This document shows, one piece after another, positions 1-11,172 of a stretch of 64,000 nucleotides of DNA (within the stretch, counting starts at the first letter, position 1; every line of letters starts with the position of its first letter). A model generated the notes under the pieces. It had not been told where the DNA came from, searched no databases, and saw only the letters and a program-made list of their open reading frames with translations. A program made the translations under genes and the position numbers. This DNA is from Carettochelys insculpta (lineage: Eukaryota; Chordata; Testudines; Carettochelyidae): the NCBI RefSeq assembly GCF_033958435.1, contig NC_134160.1, positions 11,891,001-11,955,000 on the forward strand, in the 5' to 3' direction.

Positions 1-483
1 AGCAGCTCTCAGGAGGAGCCTCATTTAAAGGCTCCAAGAACTGCATGTTGGCTCAAGAGCTGTGGGTTGGCCATGCCCCATATTCGCCACACTAAGAGCA
101 CAACCAGTTCTAGCAGGCCAGTGCATTGTCAGCTCAGGCCATGGGAAATCTTCTGTTGTTGGATCAGACCCTGAGAGCATCTCTTTTGCTTTTTTGCCAA
201 GGAGGACTTAGTTCATGTTTAGACCCAGTTGCTTCATGCTGCCTTTCTTTGGAAAACCAGAATGAAGGGACAAGCCTGGAGCAGTGCTCCGGGGGTGACT
301 ATTTTGATGCTCACTGGCTAATGATATGCACAGGGTATCCGCCTCCCAGACCAAGCTCCATGAGGTGTGATTGTTGCTGAGTGAGGCATGCAGATAAAGG
401 GCAGGGAGGACTGGATTCTTCTGTCAGCTACCTGGATGTAAATCTGGAGTAACCCCACTCTGCGTAACTGACAGTGGAACCTG

Positions 484-1131
484 GCTCATGGATGCCTGTA
501 GCCAAGAAGGCTAATAGCATATTGGAGTGCATGAGGAGGAGCATTTCCAGCAGATCTAGAGAAGTTTTTATTCCCCTCTACTCGGCACTGGTGAGGTCAC
601 ATCTGGAGTATTGCGTCCAGTTCTGTGCCCCCTAGTATAGAAAGGATGTGGATACATTGGAGCAGGTACAGGGGAGGGCAATGAAAATGATTAGGGGGCT
701 GGCACACATGACCTATGAGGAGAGGCTGAGGGATCTGGGCTTATTTAGTTTGCAAAAGAGAAGAGTGAGGGGCGATTTAACAGCAGCCTTTGACTTCCTG
801 AAGGGGGGGCTCTAAAGAGGCTGGAGAAAGGCTGTTCTCAGTAGTGAGGGATGGCTGGACAAGGAGCAATGGTCTGAAGTTATAGAACAGGAGGTCTAGG
901 TTGGATATTAGGAAAAACTATTTCACCAGGAGGGTGGTGAAGCACTGGAATGCGTTTCCTAGAGAGGTGGTGGAATCTCCATCCCTGGAGGTTATGTCCC
1001 AGCTTGACAAAGTCCTGGCTGGGATGGTTTAGCTGGGGTTGATCCTGCTTTGGGCAGAGAGCTGGACTCAAAGACCTTCTGAGGTCTCTTCCAGCCCTAG
1101 GATTCTATGTTTTATGTCTATGTTCTATTCT
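484..1131 (+). repeat. CR1 LINE, 3' part of ORF2 and 3' end
   Basis: The sequence matches the C-terminal reverse-transcriptase region of CR1, including the stretches for [21 protein letters not shown] and [24 protein letters not shown] peptides, in a frame broken by many mutations. It ends in the diagnostic tail GGATTCTATG with degenerate repeats of the octamer. It is 5' truncated, as most CR1 copies are, and is not coding. Confidence 0.9.
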
Positions 1132-1404
1132 GCACAATGTAGCCAGTGCTGCATTTGGCAGCTTCATAGATGTGGCTCATGGTGTCTCCAGAATAAGGTG
1201 GCCACCTCCTTTCCACTACTCAGCTTGTTTCTACACCTGCTTTTAAACAATTAAATCATGGGGGGAGATGGACCAAAGTCACAGCAGATTCTATGGCTCA
1301 GTTCCAGGAACTCTGCACAAAAAAAAAAAGAATAACAATGGAGAGAGCTGAACTAGATGAATTTTTGAGGTCCCTTGCAGTTCATGTTGCTGGGCCAGCA
1401 GAGG

Positions 1405-1545
1405 CAGCTACTAGTTGGACTGTAAGCTGTTTGGGGCAGGGACCATCATTTTGCACTCTCTCTGTACAGCACCTCATGTACTGATCTCTCGGCCATTGAT
1501 GGAGGCTCCTAGGGTCTGCTGTGGTACAAATAATAACAGTGATGG
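1405..1545 (+). repeat. MIR-type SINE 3' region
   Basis: It contains GTAAGCTGTTTGGGGCAGGG, then CTGTACAGCACC and a final GGTACAAATAATAAC, the usual 3' module of sauropsid MIR copies. The same module recurs at 7190-7290, 11715-11800, 31965-32072, 35690-35770 and 47380-47475. Confidence 0.6.
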
Positions 1546-2299
1546 TCCTGGTCCCAAGAAGGAGTGGCAGATGAACGCGAAGGGGTTTGAGTCTGGGTTT
1601 GCATCCACCTGTAGGGATGTTTAATTAAGTGACGTGAACCATTTAAAGCTACAGCATTGGGTGAGAAATCCGATGAGAGCCGCCTTTTGCAAGGAAATGT
1701 AGTTTTTCAAGTCCAACATCTGACTAACCTGTGGGACTCACTTGATACTCCATTATAGTGCCAAGGAAGGAGCTTGGGGAGATTCATAAAATCACTTGGC
1801 ATTTCTATACGCAAGAGCACCAGGATCGCTACTTATAAGATGTATAAGTGCTCAGATTTTAGTGACAAGCCAACCACAAACCAGCATCAGGAAGGAATTT
1901 CCTCTACAGGAAAAAGTTTGCAAAACTGTATATGTTGATTTCACACCTTTCTCAAAAGCTTCTGGTACCAGCCCCAGCCAGTGATAGGATATTGATTTGG
2001 ATGGACTATTGAGCTCCAGGAAATTCTTCTGTTCCTAGTTTTGCAGGTCCACTCCTGCAGACATTACCCGTGGGGTACAGAGACAACAATGGGAGACACT
2101 TGTGAGGTCTGGACTGGGAAGTCTGACAGACATTTTGAAGCCTACGGCAAGGTTTGAATCAGGTTCTGCTCAAGAGACAAGACAAAGAGTGTGGGAAGAG
2201 AGAGGCTTCTTATCTTTCTAACCCGGTTTGTTTTTCCAAACCAAAGCAGCGTTCACCAGTGGGTAAGGCTCAGGATGCCCCGTTGAGAATAGTTCTGTT

Positions 2300-2412
2300 C
2301 CTATCACTGAGTGGCTGCATGACCCTGACCAAGTCACTACATAGTCTCGTGCCTCAGTTTCCTCCAACGGATACAAATACTGTCCTAACTCCCAGGGTTG
2401 CTGTGAGTCCCA
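2300..2412 (+). repeat. MIR SINE fragment
   Basis: The order TGACCCTGACCAAGTCACT, CTCGTGCCTCAGTTTCC and CAGGGTTGCTGTGAG follows the MIR core and 3' part. It abuts the CR1 fragment to its right. Confidence 0.8.
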
Positions 2413-2417
2413 TGTCA

Positions 2418-2562
2418 CACATATTAACAGTCAACTTGTGCAACTCCTTGCCAGAGGGTGTTGTGAAAGTCAAGCCTGTGAGAGCGTTCAAAAAGGAACT
2501 AGAGTCAGTTCACGGAGATAGGTCCATCAATGGCTGTTAGCGAGGACGGGCAAGCATGACAT
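2418..2562 (+). repeat. CR1 LINE fragment, left part of a split copy
   Basis: The end of CR1 ORF2 is visible (CAACTCCTTGCCAGAGG, then TCCATCAATGGCTGTTAG). The copy stops at about 2562 and continues at about 3279 after an inserted GC-rich element. Confidence 0.8.
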
Positions 2563-3278
2563 CAAGGCTAAGCAAAATGTGGTCTGTGGGCCATGTCCAG
2601 TGTGCCAAACTGCCAGATCCAGCCGGTGCCCAGCAAGAGCTGCGGGCAGGCTCCTCCCCCGGCCCCCAGCACAATCTTGCAGCTCCCATTGGCCAAAAGC
2701 CGACCAACAGGAGCTGCCTGGGCTGTGCTTGCAGTGCAGGCAGCGCACAGAGGCCTCCCTTCCAAAGGGTGCCCTGAGTGTAGAGTGCACATGGGTCCCG
2801 CAGCTGTCTGCTTTGAGTGGCATGTGGGATACAGCAGGTAGGGAGCCTGCCTGAGGGACCCACTGAGCTGATGGCCAGGAGCAGCCTACAGTCAGTGCCT
2901 CCCAGCCAGAGCCTGCGCTTAGCACCTCACCCACTCCATTCCCCCAGCCTGCGCCTGTCCTGCATCCCTACCCCAGGTCACAACACCCTCCAGATCCTGC
3001 ACTCCCCATCACCCCTCCTCAAGGTTGGAAACCTCTCCGGCACATATACCCTTCTGGACCTTGTCCCCCCATCCCCCGCATCCCAAAAGGTCCCCTCCTT
3101 TACCCAAACTCCTTCCCAAACCCCACAGCCACTCCTGCACTGTAGTCCCCTACCCCAAGCTCCCTTCTGCCCCCAACTGTCTTCCCAGACCTCGCACTCT
3201 TTCCATTAATAGCATGGCCCTTGACCACGCACCGCTTTCTTGGAGTGGCTCCCCATCAAAAACTAATGCCCGCACCTG
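2563..3278. mobile_element. GC-rich hAT-like non-autonomous element inside CR1
   Basis: About 715 bp separate two parts of one CR1. The insert contains the CTGCGGGC...CAGCTCCCATTGGCC block and a long C-rich body (CCCCAGCCTGCGCCTGTCC and similar). The same type of sequence recurs in reverse at 53170-53600 and in part at 8450-8770. I assign it to hAT-like elements from general knowledge of turtle genomes. The termini and 8-bp duplication are too decayed to define precisely. The overlapping ORFs of 73-135 codons in this insert are artefacts of GC richness. Confidence 0.6.
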
Positions 3279-3452
3279 TCTAGCCTCTGTTGCCAGAACT
3301 GGGGAATGGGTGATATGGGATGGATCACTTGGTGATTGCCCTGTTCTGTTCATTCCCCCTGCAGCACCTGGCATTGACCACTGTCAGAAGACACTATCAG
3401 GGCTTGATGGACCTTTGGTCTGACCCACTATGGCCATTCTTACATTCTAATA
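3279..3452 (+). repeat. CR1 LINE 3' end, right part of a split copy
   Basis: This resumes the CR1 sequence interrupted at 2562: TAGCCTCTGTTGCCAGAACT, GCACCTGGCATTGACCACTG and GGACCTTTGGTCTGACCCAC, ending near CATTCTTACATTCTA. These are the final bases of a common turtle CR1 subfamily. Confidence 0.85.
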
Positions 3453-3718
3453 TTAGCCTGCATTAAAAATGCTATAGGCATGGAAAGTATTGCGACCATA
3501 ACATACATTCCCTCACAATGCAAATCCCATCCTTGTAGAGATTCAAACCAAGCTTTTGGCCCCATTGTGCTAGATAGTAAGAGATAGTCCCCAGCCCAAA
3601 GAGACAGGGCCTGAGTCACTCCTCACTCACGCAGGACCAAGCCAGGAAGGACTCTGCCAAGGCCAGGGGATCCATCAGAGTGAACGTGAAGAGAACTGGG
3701 GCCAGTATGTCCCAGCAG

Positions 3719-3898
3719 AGTGGGATAGCTCAGTGGTTAGTGCATTGGCCTTGCAAACCCGGGGCCCAGTGTTCAGTCTTTCAAGGAAACAGGTTCAACT
3801 CTTATAACAATCTGCCACAGATGGTTGATAGGTCCTGCTGTGAAGACAGGGGACTGGACTTGATGACTTCTCAAGGTCCTTTCCAGCTCTAAGAGATA
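3719..3898 (+). repeat. tRNA-derived pol III SINE (turtle type), complete
   Basis: The head reads GGGATAGCTCAGTGGTTAG (A box) and has a decayed B box. The body ends with GGACTTGATGACTTCTCAAG and GTCCTTTCCAGCTCTAAGAG, the CR1-like tail of the turtle pol III SINE. The tail shared with CR1 indicates mobilisation by CR1. It is full length but diverged. Confidence 0.85.
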
Positions 3899-4034
3899 TG
3901 ATATGTCTGTAAAGTGACTGTGGGGCATCAGGCGCAGGCAACCTTTGCTGCTTCATTCCAGTGTATCTCTAGGGCAAACATGAATTGAAAAAAGCAGTAA
4001 GTGCATTGGCTTTTGCTTTGCCTATTTAAGGCAA

Positions 4035-4140
4035 TGTGGTTGACTGGATAGGGCACTAAACAGGCTTCTAGGGACCCAACTTCTCCTCTCAACTCTGGCC
4101 TGCAGTGTGATCATGGACAAGCCTCCTTGTCTGTCGTGTC
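4035..4140 (+). repeat. MIR SINE fragment
   Basis: The MIR 5' part is visible: TTCTAGGGACCCAACTTC, then TGTGATCATGGACAAGCC. The 3' half is absent or unrecognisable. Confidence 0.55.
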
Positions 4141-5335
4141 TAGTTAGATCGGGGTGAGCAAAATTTTCACATCAGGCCCTACTTTTTCTCCCTGCCATTA
4201 GCAGGGGCCCCCCAACCTGTCTAATGTGATCTGACCCAACAGAAATTTCAGTTGTGTTCAGACAAAAAAAAACCAACAACTTTTCAGCACATGTAAGAAA
4301 ATAAGTCTGTAGAATGTAAACTTTACAACTGGTCTAGAAATGTGAAGAAACCAACACAAGAATAGTAACACAGTTCAACATTTGTAATGAGAGGGATGAG
4401 CCTGAGACCCAGCAGCTGATCACACTGCACCCCCCCTTACAAAATTTCATGCCTTCCCCCCGACTTTGCTGTCCTCAGCCGCCATGCTTTGCCCCCACTT
4501 TGCAGCTTTGTCGTCAGGCCGCATGTGGACCTTGCCAGCAGCCAATAAACATACAGACCAGATAAAAGATAACCAGCTTTGGATAAAGTGCTGGGATGCT
4601 TGTTAGTAGCCAGTGTCCTCCTTGCAACCTGCTGCTGTGTAAACATGCTGTGGCACCAGTCAGAGTTTGCCTGTTCTTGGCTAACTCAGGTGGCTGGCAG
4701 GCAGAGTCAGCCTTTGACTCCAAGGTCACCGCTGCCAGGGTGGCTCAGGTGGTGGAAATCAGACTCAGGTGGGCTCCGATCCCAGCAGATCAGACTGCAT
4801 TATGCAAGCTGCTACTCTTTCTCCTCGCTGTAGCTGGACAAAGGACTCAAGGGGCTTGAGTAATTCAAGACGCCACCTCCCTGAAGGGACAGAAAAGGCC
4901 AGTGACTGTGTCCCCAGGCCGTGAACTGGCACTGGCTCTGATGAACAATCGGGTTTAAGCTGAGGGCAGCCGCTCTCTGCATCCATGAAAACCCAGGCCT
5001 GATTCTGCTTCTTTCCTCTGCTGAATTCTGTGAATCGTGGCCCTCAGAAAAACCCTTGGAGGGAACACCTGGGAAGCAGTAGAAGGTGGGCAGCACTGGG
5101 ATCCTGATCTAGTGACAATAAAAAAGGACCTAATAGGTCCAGAGCTAGTGAGAAACCAATGACTGTGCACTTCATACCAGGGTCAGTCCTGTTGCTATTG
5201 GTTCAGTGACCAAGCTCATGACTGCTCTGTGTATTACAGGCGCATCTGGAAGTTCCAGTCAAGAGCTCAGTTGCATTGACCAGGTGCTGTCACTCAGCAA
5301 CAAATCCCTGCCCCAAACAGCATACAGTCTATAGA

Positions 5336-5452
5336 ACCCTGAGGGGGCCAAAGGGGAAACTGAGGCATGGAGCAGCTATGTAACTTGGCCATACAGCAGG
5401 TCAGTTTCAGAGCTGGATGCAGAACAAAGGTTCATCAGACTGCACAGCTGCC
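5336..5452 (-). repeat. MIR SINE fragment
   Basis: In reverse orientation it reads GGGGAAACTGAGGCATGG, then ACAGCAGGTCAG and AGCTGGATGCAGAAC, matching the MIR antisense consensus. Confidence 0.7.
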
Positions 5453-5931
5453 CCATGTTAAAGGTTTCCACCTCCTGTAATGAAATCCAGTCACCTTTTC
5501 TCATGCTGCCAGCTCACATGTAGCCTAGAGGCTGCAGTGGAAACTCTGAGATAGCAAGTCGCAGTGTAGAATGTCAGGCAGTTTGGTGTCTTTCATGCGG
5601 CAGGATCATATCCCACCTCACAGCCAGCTCCAGCCTATGCGACAAACAAGGGCAGGCACGCTCCCTAGGGAATGGAGTGTAGCACAGGCCCACTCCCATC
5701 TCTGGCATGTGTGGGCCTGATTAGGCAGGCATGCACGATTCCCCTCTGAATCAGGGCCATCCTTATGGGGACTGCACAGAGGGCTGCTGGAGCAATAGCC
5801 CTCCCCTAGCCAGACCTTTTTCAGGGCTGGCATGCAAGGACCGGCTCATTGGAATGGACCAAAAATTTATCCTTGTGCTACCACCAGTTAGCAAAAGATG
5901 TTTTACAAAACACCCACCCAGCCATGTGTGC

Positions 5932-5956
5932 GCACACACACACACACACACACACA
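5932..5956. repeat. (CA)n microsatellite
   Basis: An uninterrupted CA run of about 12-13 units, preceded by a short CG/TG alternating stretch. Confidence 0.97.
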
Positions 5957-5989
5957 AAGGTGTGTGTCTGGGTTTGCTTCTTAATATAG

Positions 5990-6287
5990 TCCCTGAGAGT
6001 ACATCTTCTACACAACCTGATAGATCAACCTGGTCAGGGTCAATCTTCAGGGTTCGATTTCATGCATCTCGTGGGGATGCATCAAATTGACAGATCGGGG
6101 TGGACAGTGCTTGTCAATCTTCCAAGGACTAAGAAGGTCAACAGGAGAGTTTCTCCTGTCGCCCTCCCTCAATGAGGATAGCCGGGTAGGTCGATTGTAT
6201 ATGATTCAATTCCAGCTACACAATTGCCGTAGCTGGAATTGCATATCCACAATTGACTTTAAGGTCTAGTGTAGACCTGGCCTAAGG
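5990..6287. mobile_element. hAT-like non-autonomous element (GTGTAGACCTGGCC end)
   Basis: The right end reads TAGTGTAGACCTGGCCTAAG, a terminal inverted repeat frequent in turtle and crocodilian hAT-like elements; the left end (ACATCTTCTACACAACCTG) is a decayed copy. Internally there is a perfect 11-bp inverted repeat, ATTCCAGCTAC and GTAGCTGGAAT, at about 6210-6240. There is no coding capacity. Confidence 0.65.
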
Positions 6288-6704
6288 GGTCAAAGAAAGT
6301 CCTGCTGGGCTGGCACCAGAAAGGCAAATCTGAGCTCTTCTCTTCTTGCGGACAGGCTGGAGAACAAATGGGAATGCTCTAGTGCAAAGAGGGGAAAGGC
6401 TGGCCAATGGAGGGAGAGGACAGATTTAACCCCCGTGTTCCAAAAGTTTTAGTTTGAATGTGTCTGACAAACATCTGGTGCACATTAGGGAGAAAGGCCA
6501 CTCTAGGAGAAAGGGTCAACACACCCCCTGAAGCAGAAGGCTGGAAAAGCTCCCCCTGCAGCTGTCCAGTCCTTCAGAAGAACCAGGGCAGAGCTGTTCA
6601 GTTGTTATGGCTTTGCAGCCTCACTGTGCCATGTTGCATCACACCCTCCTGTTTCATCCGGGGCCTGCAGTCAGGCCTGGCAGCACGGCCAGCTTGAATC
6701 ACGA

Positions 6705-6960
6705 GTCAGAGATTGACTTTAATATCATGAGATTTTTTAAAAACAATAATAAATTTGGTTTTTTTTAATTTACTTCTGATATTTGAGCCTTTAGGGATCG
6801 TATTTTCAGACTTCTCTCCACAGTGCTAAGGGCTAAAAATCTTATTTTCCTGGTAACAAGAAGGGGAGAGTCTCACATGACTCCAGGAGCTGGGGCTTTA
6901 AGAAAAACACCAAACAGCGCAAGACTCATGCTCAAGCTGTGAGAGTTGCAGAGTTGTAAT
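6705..6960 (+). repeat. Unclassified interspersed repeat with CATGAT motifs
   Basis: The segment has TATCATGAGATTTTTTAAA, TTGAGCCTTTAGGG and GACTCCAGGAGCTGGGGCTT. Related pieces occur at about 13025-13095 (reverse), 13960-14100, 37430-37500, 38045-38260 and 46180-46230. It resembles a repeat common in turtles whose class I cannot state. Confidence 0.5.
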
Positions 6961-6964
6961 TTTG

Positions 6965-7135
6965 TGTTTCCCAAAGTGTGGTATGCGTACCACCAGTGGT
7001 AAAAGGATGTCCAGGGGAATGCGGCAGAAAATAAATTGCTAAAAATCAGGAAATAAGCACTGGGATGGCGCTGGGAGAAGGCCAAAGTCCTGAAAGGGGT
7101 ATGCAAATATTTAAATTCAGGAAACATTGCATGAG
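6965..7135. mobile_element. Decayed hAT-like element
   Basis: It begins TTTCCCAAAGTGTGGTATGC and contains GGTATGCAAATATTTAAATT, resembling hAT elements whose ends read like TTCCCAAACTGTGG. Ends and duplication are not clear. Confidence 0.4.
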
Positions 7136-7189
7136 CTAATACCTTCGCATCCCACACATCCCCTCTCTGTTTATTCACCTGTCAAATTT

Positions 7190-7290
7190 TGTCTAATCAT
7201 AATGTCTCTTTGTCTCGTGTTTGTACAGCTCCTAGCACAGTGGTCTGTGTCTAGAGTGCTGAGATGCTACTGTAACACACCTAATAAACA
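7190..7290 (+). repeat. MIR-type SINE 3' region
   Basis: It has TTTGTACAGCTCCTAGCACA followed by GATGCTACTGTAACAC and ACCTAATAAACACTAG. Short related pieces (ACACCTAATAAACAGCAAT) recur up to about 7560, suggesting a local duplication. Confidence 0.65.
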
Positions 7291-8419
7291 CTAGCAATAA
7301 TGCATAGTTCTTCCCACAGCAAGGTCTTGGTGATGCATGACTGGTGCTCCTGGAATACACCTAATAAACAGCAATATCATTGTACACGTCTGCTACATTT
7401 GGGTCCTAGCCCATGGCTGGAGCTCCTTGGTACTAAAATAAACAGAAATAAAATAACGACAATAATCTGGTTGTACAGCACTGAGTGGAGCAATCCCTAT
7501 TCAGGGCCCTAGATGCTCCTGCAATAGACATAATACCATTTTGTTATACTGCATCTGCAGTTCTCATCTCTCCAGGGCCCTCTATGTTATCCCTCTGTCA
7601 AGCACTTATGTTTGCATCACCTCACAATAGCTTTCAGCAAGGCTGTGCTCCCAGACTTTGCAGATCCAAGAGATGCCTTAGCAGTACAAAAGCTCTTGCC
7701 CTCTCTTTCAGATCTGCTACGTGGCACCAGAGAGCTCCTCAGCAGAATGCAGAGGTCTTCACCAGGCAAGACTCCTTGTTTATGTGCTCCAAGTCATTCA
7801 CCATGTTGATGTTTAAAGGATTGTTAAAGGCAGCTGAGTTAGCAGCCATGGAAGTGACAGGACTCTTTGTGCCACAGAGCTATTGTTTCAGGCTCTCTGC
7901 AAACCCAGGCAGAAATAGCTGCATGTGTGATATACGTTTCCCACGTTCACGGCTTTCTTCGTTGCCATAAGAGCGACAGATTTCCTTTAAAAAATAACGC
8001 TGAGTTTGGTGAACAACTGAAATGGGTGCCCAGGACCCATTTCCCAGCACACGTGCCTATGTACACCCACCCCCCCACACAAACACACGCCACCCTGGGG
8101 AGTGTCTAGCCAGGCTTTGGGAAGAACTGCCTCACCGTGCTGTTTAACCTCTCTCTTCCAAATCCTAAATGAAGATAATAAACACAACACGACCCCCTAC
8201 CAGTTCCTGTGGTATCTCCTAGGTACTTTTCTCCAGCCTGACACCTCACCATTTATCACTGTCCTTTGCTTGCAGCCCTTCCGTCAGGTTTCAGCCTTGA
8301 CATTGGCGTTCCCAACCAGCCGCATCTGAATGAATGTGGAGAGTAAGATTCGTGGGAGACAGGACCAAATGACCCAGTAAAATCCAGATATGTTTCAGCA
8401 GCTGCATTCAAGTCATCAG

Positions 8420-8790
8420 GGCTGAAAGTAACTTAAATTTCTTACAGGAACTGCCCTATCACAACCATTCTCGAGGGGGGGGACTGGGCCGGGGTTGGGG
8501 GTGGGTTGCAAAAGGACAGTACCTGTAAGAAATGTCAGTGTGGGATGGAGTGCAGGGGTGGGTCCAGGGCAGGAGGCTGAGGAGAGTTGGGGGTGCAGGA
8601 GTCAGGGCAGGGGTGTGTGGGGAGCTCAGGGGAGGGCATGGGTGGGCTGTCCCGGGTGGCAGGGGCTGATCCCCAGGGCTGGATCCTAGGTTCACTGTGG
8701 CTGCACTACCCAGCAGCATTCAGAGTCCCACCTCCAGCTGGCCAGTCTCTGATTGGTGCAGTGCACCAGGGTACTTTCACCTTTGCTCCT
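8420..8790. mobile_element. GC-rich hAT-like element fragment
   Basis: The segment runs from CTTACAGGAACTGCCCTATC through a G-rich body to a CAGTCTCTGATTGGTGC block. It is related to the elements at 2563-3278 and 53170-53600. The ORFs here on both strands (60-86 codons) are low-complexity artefacts. Confidence 0.5.
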
Positions 8791-8854
8791 CACCTACCAG
8801 CTTTATAAATCTGGGGAAGAAAGGCAATCAGGTTTGTCCAAGAAATGCTGTGCT

Positions 8855-9010
8855 GCTGGCTGGTTAGGTGACCTTGGACAAGTTGCTTTAGCCCCATCCA
8901 TGCCTCAGTTTCCTCTTCTTTAAATGAAGCTAATGAGACGGATTTCCTTTCTAAAGCCCACTGAGACCTACTGATGGGAAAAAGAAACCTTTATAAGAGC
9001 CAAGTGGTAT
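8855..9010 (+). repeat. MIR SINE, long copy
   Basis: GTGACCTTGGACAAGTTGC, ATGCCTCAGTTTCCTCTTC and a final TTATAAGAGCCAAGTGGTAT follow the MIR consensus along most of its length. Confidence 0.85.
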
Positions 9011-9825
9011 TATTATGAACTCAGGCTGGTGGTTCTATTATCCAATAGGGTCAAGTGATTCATAATTTGGGAAGCCTCCGTTTTTACATGCCCAATGTCA
9101 GACATCCTTAAAAGGCTCCTAATTTTTCAGCACTTCTCAAGTTGTCCCCCCCAAAGTAGATGAGACACTCAAAAGCATTAGCACTTTTTGAAAATCCTGG
9201 CTTATATGCATAGTGTTCTTTTACGTGGCCTAATATTTGTTCCATTATTTTCCTAAGGCCAGAAACTGCATTTACAGAGGATGATAATTGTCAGGATTGT
9301 TCTTTTTCCTTCTTCGGAAGATGGGTATCACATGCACTTTTGTCAAATCTACTTTCCATTTCATAAGAAGCCATCAGAAATACCCTGTGTCCATTTGCTG
9401 ATTCACATGACACCTATGGGCATGTACAAGCTGGCTGAGCAATAAACAAATACTTCCTTCCTTTCTCTTTCGGGACAGCTATTTTTCTTAGGACGACTTG
9501 TTTATGGCAATTCAAAATTACCGTCTTTTTGCTTCCTTCTTCTCTGCCTCTTTGGCTAGGAGGGATTCAAGACTGAGAGTCAGGGAAAAAGTAGAATGGA
9601 CACACATTAGTGACTGGTCTAAAAATGCATGTGCACTAGTCCAGGAGACTCTGGAGGTAGAAATGTAGGAGTAACAACAGGATGCAACACAATTCCCAAA
9701 AGAATTAAGTTTGTAACTGAAATAGGCGTTGCCTCAAGGACAGAGTAGAACCCCTCTGGCTCCCATTACCTTCACCCCTGAGCACATCACAGTCTTCAGC
9801 CTGTTCATTGTCACTCCTGAGACTA

Positions 9826-9940
9826 GGGCTGGGCTGTTATCTGCATTGTACCAATGGGACAAAGAGGGACCCAGAGGCTGAGCAACTTGCCCATGAACAT
9901 ACAGAAAGTTGGGTGTAGCAAGTAGTGAATGTGACCTATA
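9826..9940 (-). repeat. MIR SINE fragment
   Basis: The antisense MIR core is visible as AGGCTGAGCAACTTGCCCAT followed by GTAGCAAGTAGTGAATG. Confidence 0.65.
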
Positions 9941-10019
9941 GTCTTGCAAAGGCTGGGCTAGACCCCTGGGCACTGCCCCATCCTTCCTCACTAGACAACA
10001 GTCTCATTGGTGGTAAGCA

Positions 10020-10390
10020 TTTGCTCTGGTGCATGCTACCCCCACTAGTGAGTGTGCAACCCTGTGCAAGCATTTGCATGGGGGGGTGTTGGCATGTGCC
10101 AGCATGCATCTGTGTGTGTGCTTGTGTGTACGTTCAGCCAAGCGCAGCGCTCTATGCAAGCGGCACTTGGTTTCTCGTTTTCACTGTGTGCAGCTGTGTT
10201 CTTGACCACATCTGTTTGCACAGGCGGGTGTGCGAGCAGGGCTGCATGGCAGTGCGTGTATTTGTGCATGAACCCCTGCAAAAGTCACACGAGTTCATGG
10301 ACTAGCTCTTCATGTGCATGCCCTGCTGTGTGTTTTTTGTATGTATGTGTGCCTACCTCCCCTCTCTATGCACGTGTGTGCACAAGTAAC
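10020..10390. repeat. Degenerate TG/CA-rich tract
   Basis: The sequence is dominated by irregular TGTGTG, GCATG and TGTGCA words without a fixed period. ORFs on both strands over it are artefacts. Similar tracts lie at 23190-23930 and 32620-32850. Confidence 0.7.
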
Positions 10391-10514
10391 TGACTGTGAG
10401 GGCTAGTTGTGAACTCAGACCCATGGCAGGGGCTGAAAGCATAGGACTGGAGAATGTTTGAACTAAGGGAGTAGATCTTGTAGCTGTCAGCTGTAGTGAA
10501 CACTTATCTTTTTA

Positions 10515-10710
10515 ACAAAACAAACCAGCAGTCATGTAGCACTTTAAAGACTAACAAAATGATTTATTAGGTGACGAGCTTTCGTGGGAGAAGTGGGTCT
10601 ATCCCACAAAAGCTCATCACCTACTAAATCATTCTGATAGTCCATAAAGCGCTACCTGACTGCTGCTTTGTTTTGTTAGAATTCAGACTAACACGGCTAT
10701 CTTTCTGTTA
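10515..10710. mobile_element. Palindromic repeat, family B (Penelope-like?), full copy
   Basis: The left arm (GTAGCACTTTAAAGACTAAC, TTTATTAGGTGACGAGC, TTTCGTGGGA) is repeated in reverse in the right arm (AAAAGCTCATCACCTACTAA, ATAGTCCATAAAGCGCTAC). It ends in the terminal motif CAGACTAACACGGCTAT shared with family A. It has no coding capacity; the centre has collapsed so that only one stem-II-like segment remains. Confidence 0.7.
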
Positions 10711-10965
10711 CTTCTCTTTGTGTGGCACTTTAGCGACTAACACATTTATTAGATCATGAGCTTTTGTGGATAAAACCCACTCCATTTGACAGGACAAGCT
10801 GTTTTGTTTGGTTAGAATGGTTACCTCTCTGCTACTGTCCATCAGATGGGATTGTTTTACCTACAAAAGCTAGTGACCTAATAACTGTTAGTGTCTAAAG
10901 TGCCACAGGACTGATTGTTGTTTGTGAAGTTACAGACTAACACGGCAACATTGCTGAGAATTTTT
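10711..10965. mobile_element. Palindromic repeat, divergent variant
   Basis: It directly follows the previous copy: GTGGCACTTTAGCGACTAAC, AGATCATGAGCTTTTGTGG, and then the reverse arm ACAAAAGCTAGTGACCTAAT, GTCTAAAGTGCCACAGGAC, ending CAGACTAACACGGCAAC. It appears to be a third subfamily. Confidence 0.55.
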
Positions 10966-10998
10966 ATAATTTTGTGTGAATCTTGTGTAATCTACACA

Positions 10999-11165
10999 CC
11001 TAGGGATGTGGCTCATTGTCCCACGGACTGGCACTCAGACCACTTACACAGAGAAGGCCTGAACCTTAACTGAGAGCCAGCTGGGTATTTTTTTGCTGCA
11101 AACTGCAGAGGCTCATGTGCTAAGGTGCAGAAGTCCCAGGTTCAAGTCTGGCTTTTGGTGGTTAC
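10999..11165 (+). repeat. Unclassified interspersed repeat, family R1
   Basis: It starts CCTAGGGATGTGGCTCA, contains CCACTTACACAGAGAA, GAGAGCCAGCTG and AACTGCAGAGGCTCATG, and ends near CCCAGGTTCAAGTCTGG. Three further copies occur in the window (20905-20975, 23316-23482 reverse, 37688-37833). GGTTCAAGTCT resembles a pol III B box, so it may be a SINE, but I cannot place a convincing A box. Confidence 0.6.
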
Positions 11166-11172
11166 ACAACTC

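Noticed and set aside
2527..3423. Cluster of overlapping ORFs on both strands
   Set aside because: They lie within the GC-rich transposable element inserted in CR1.
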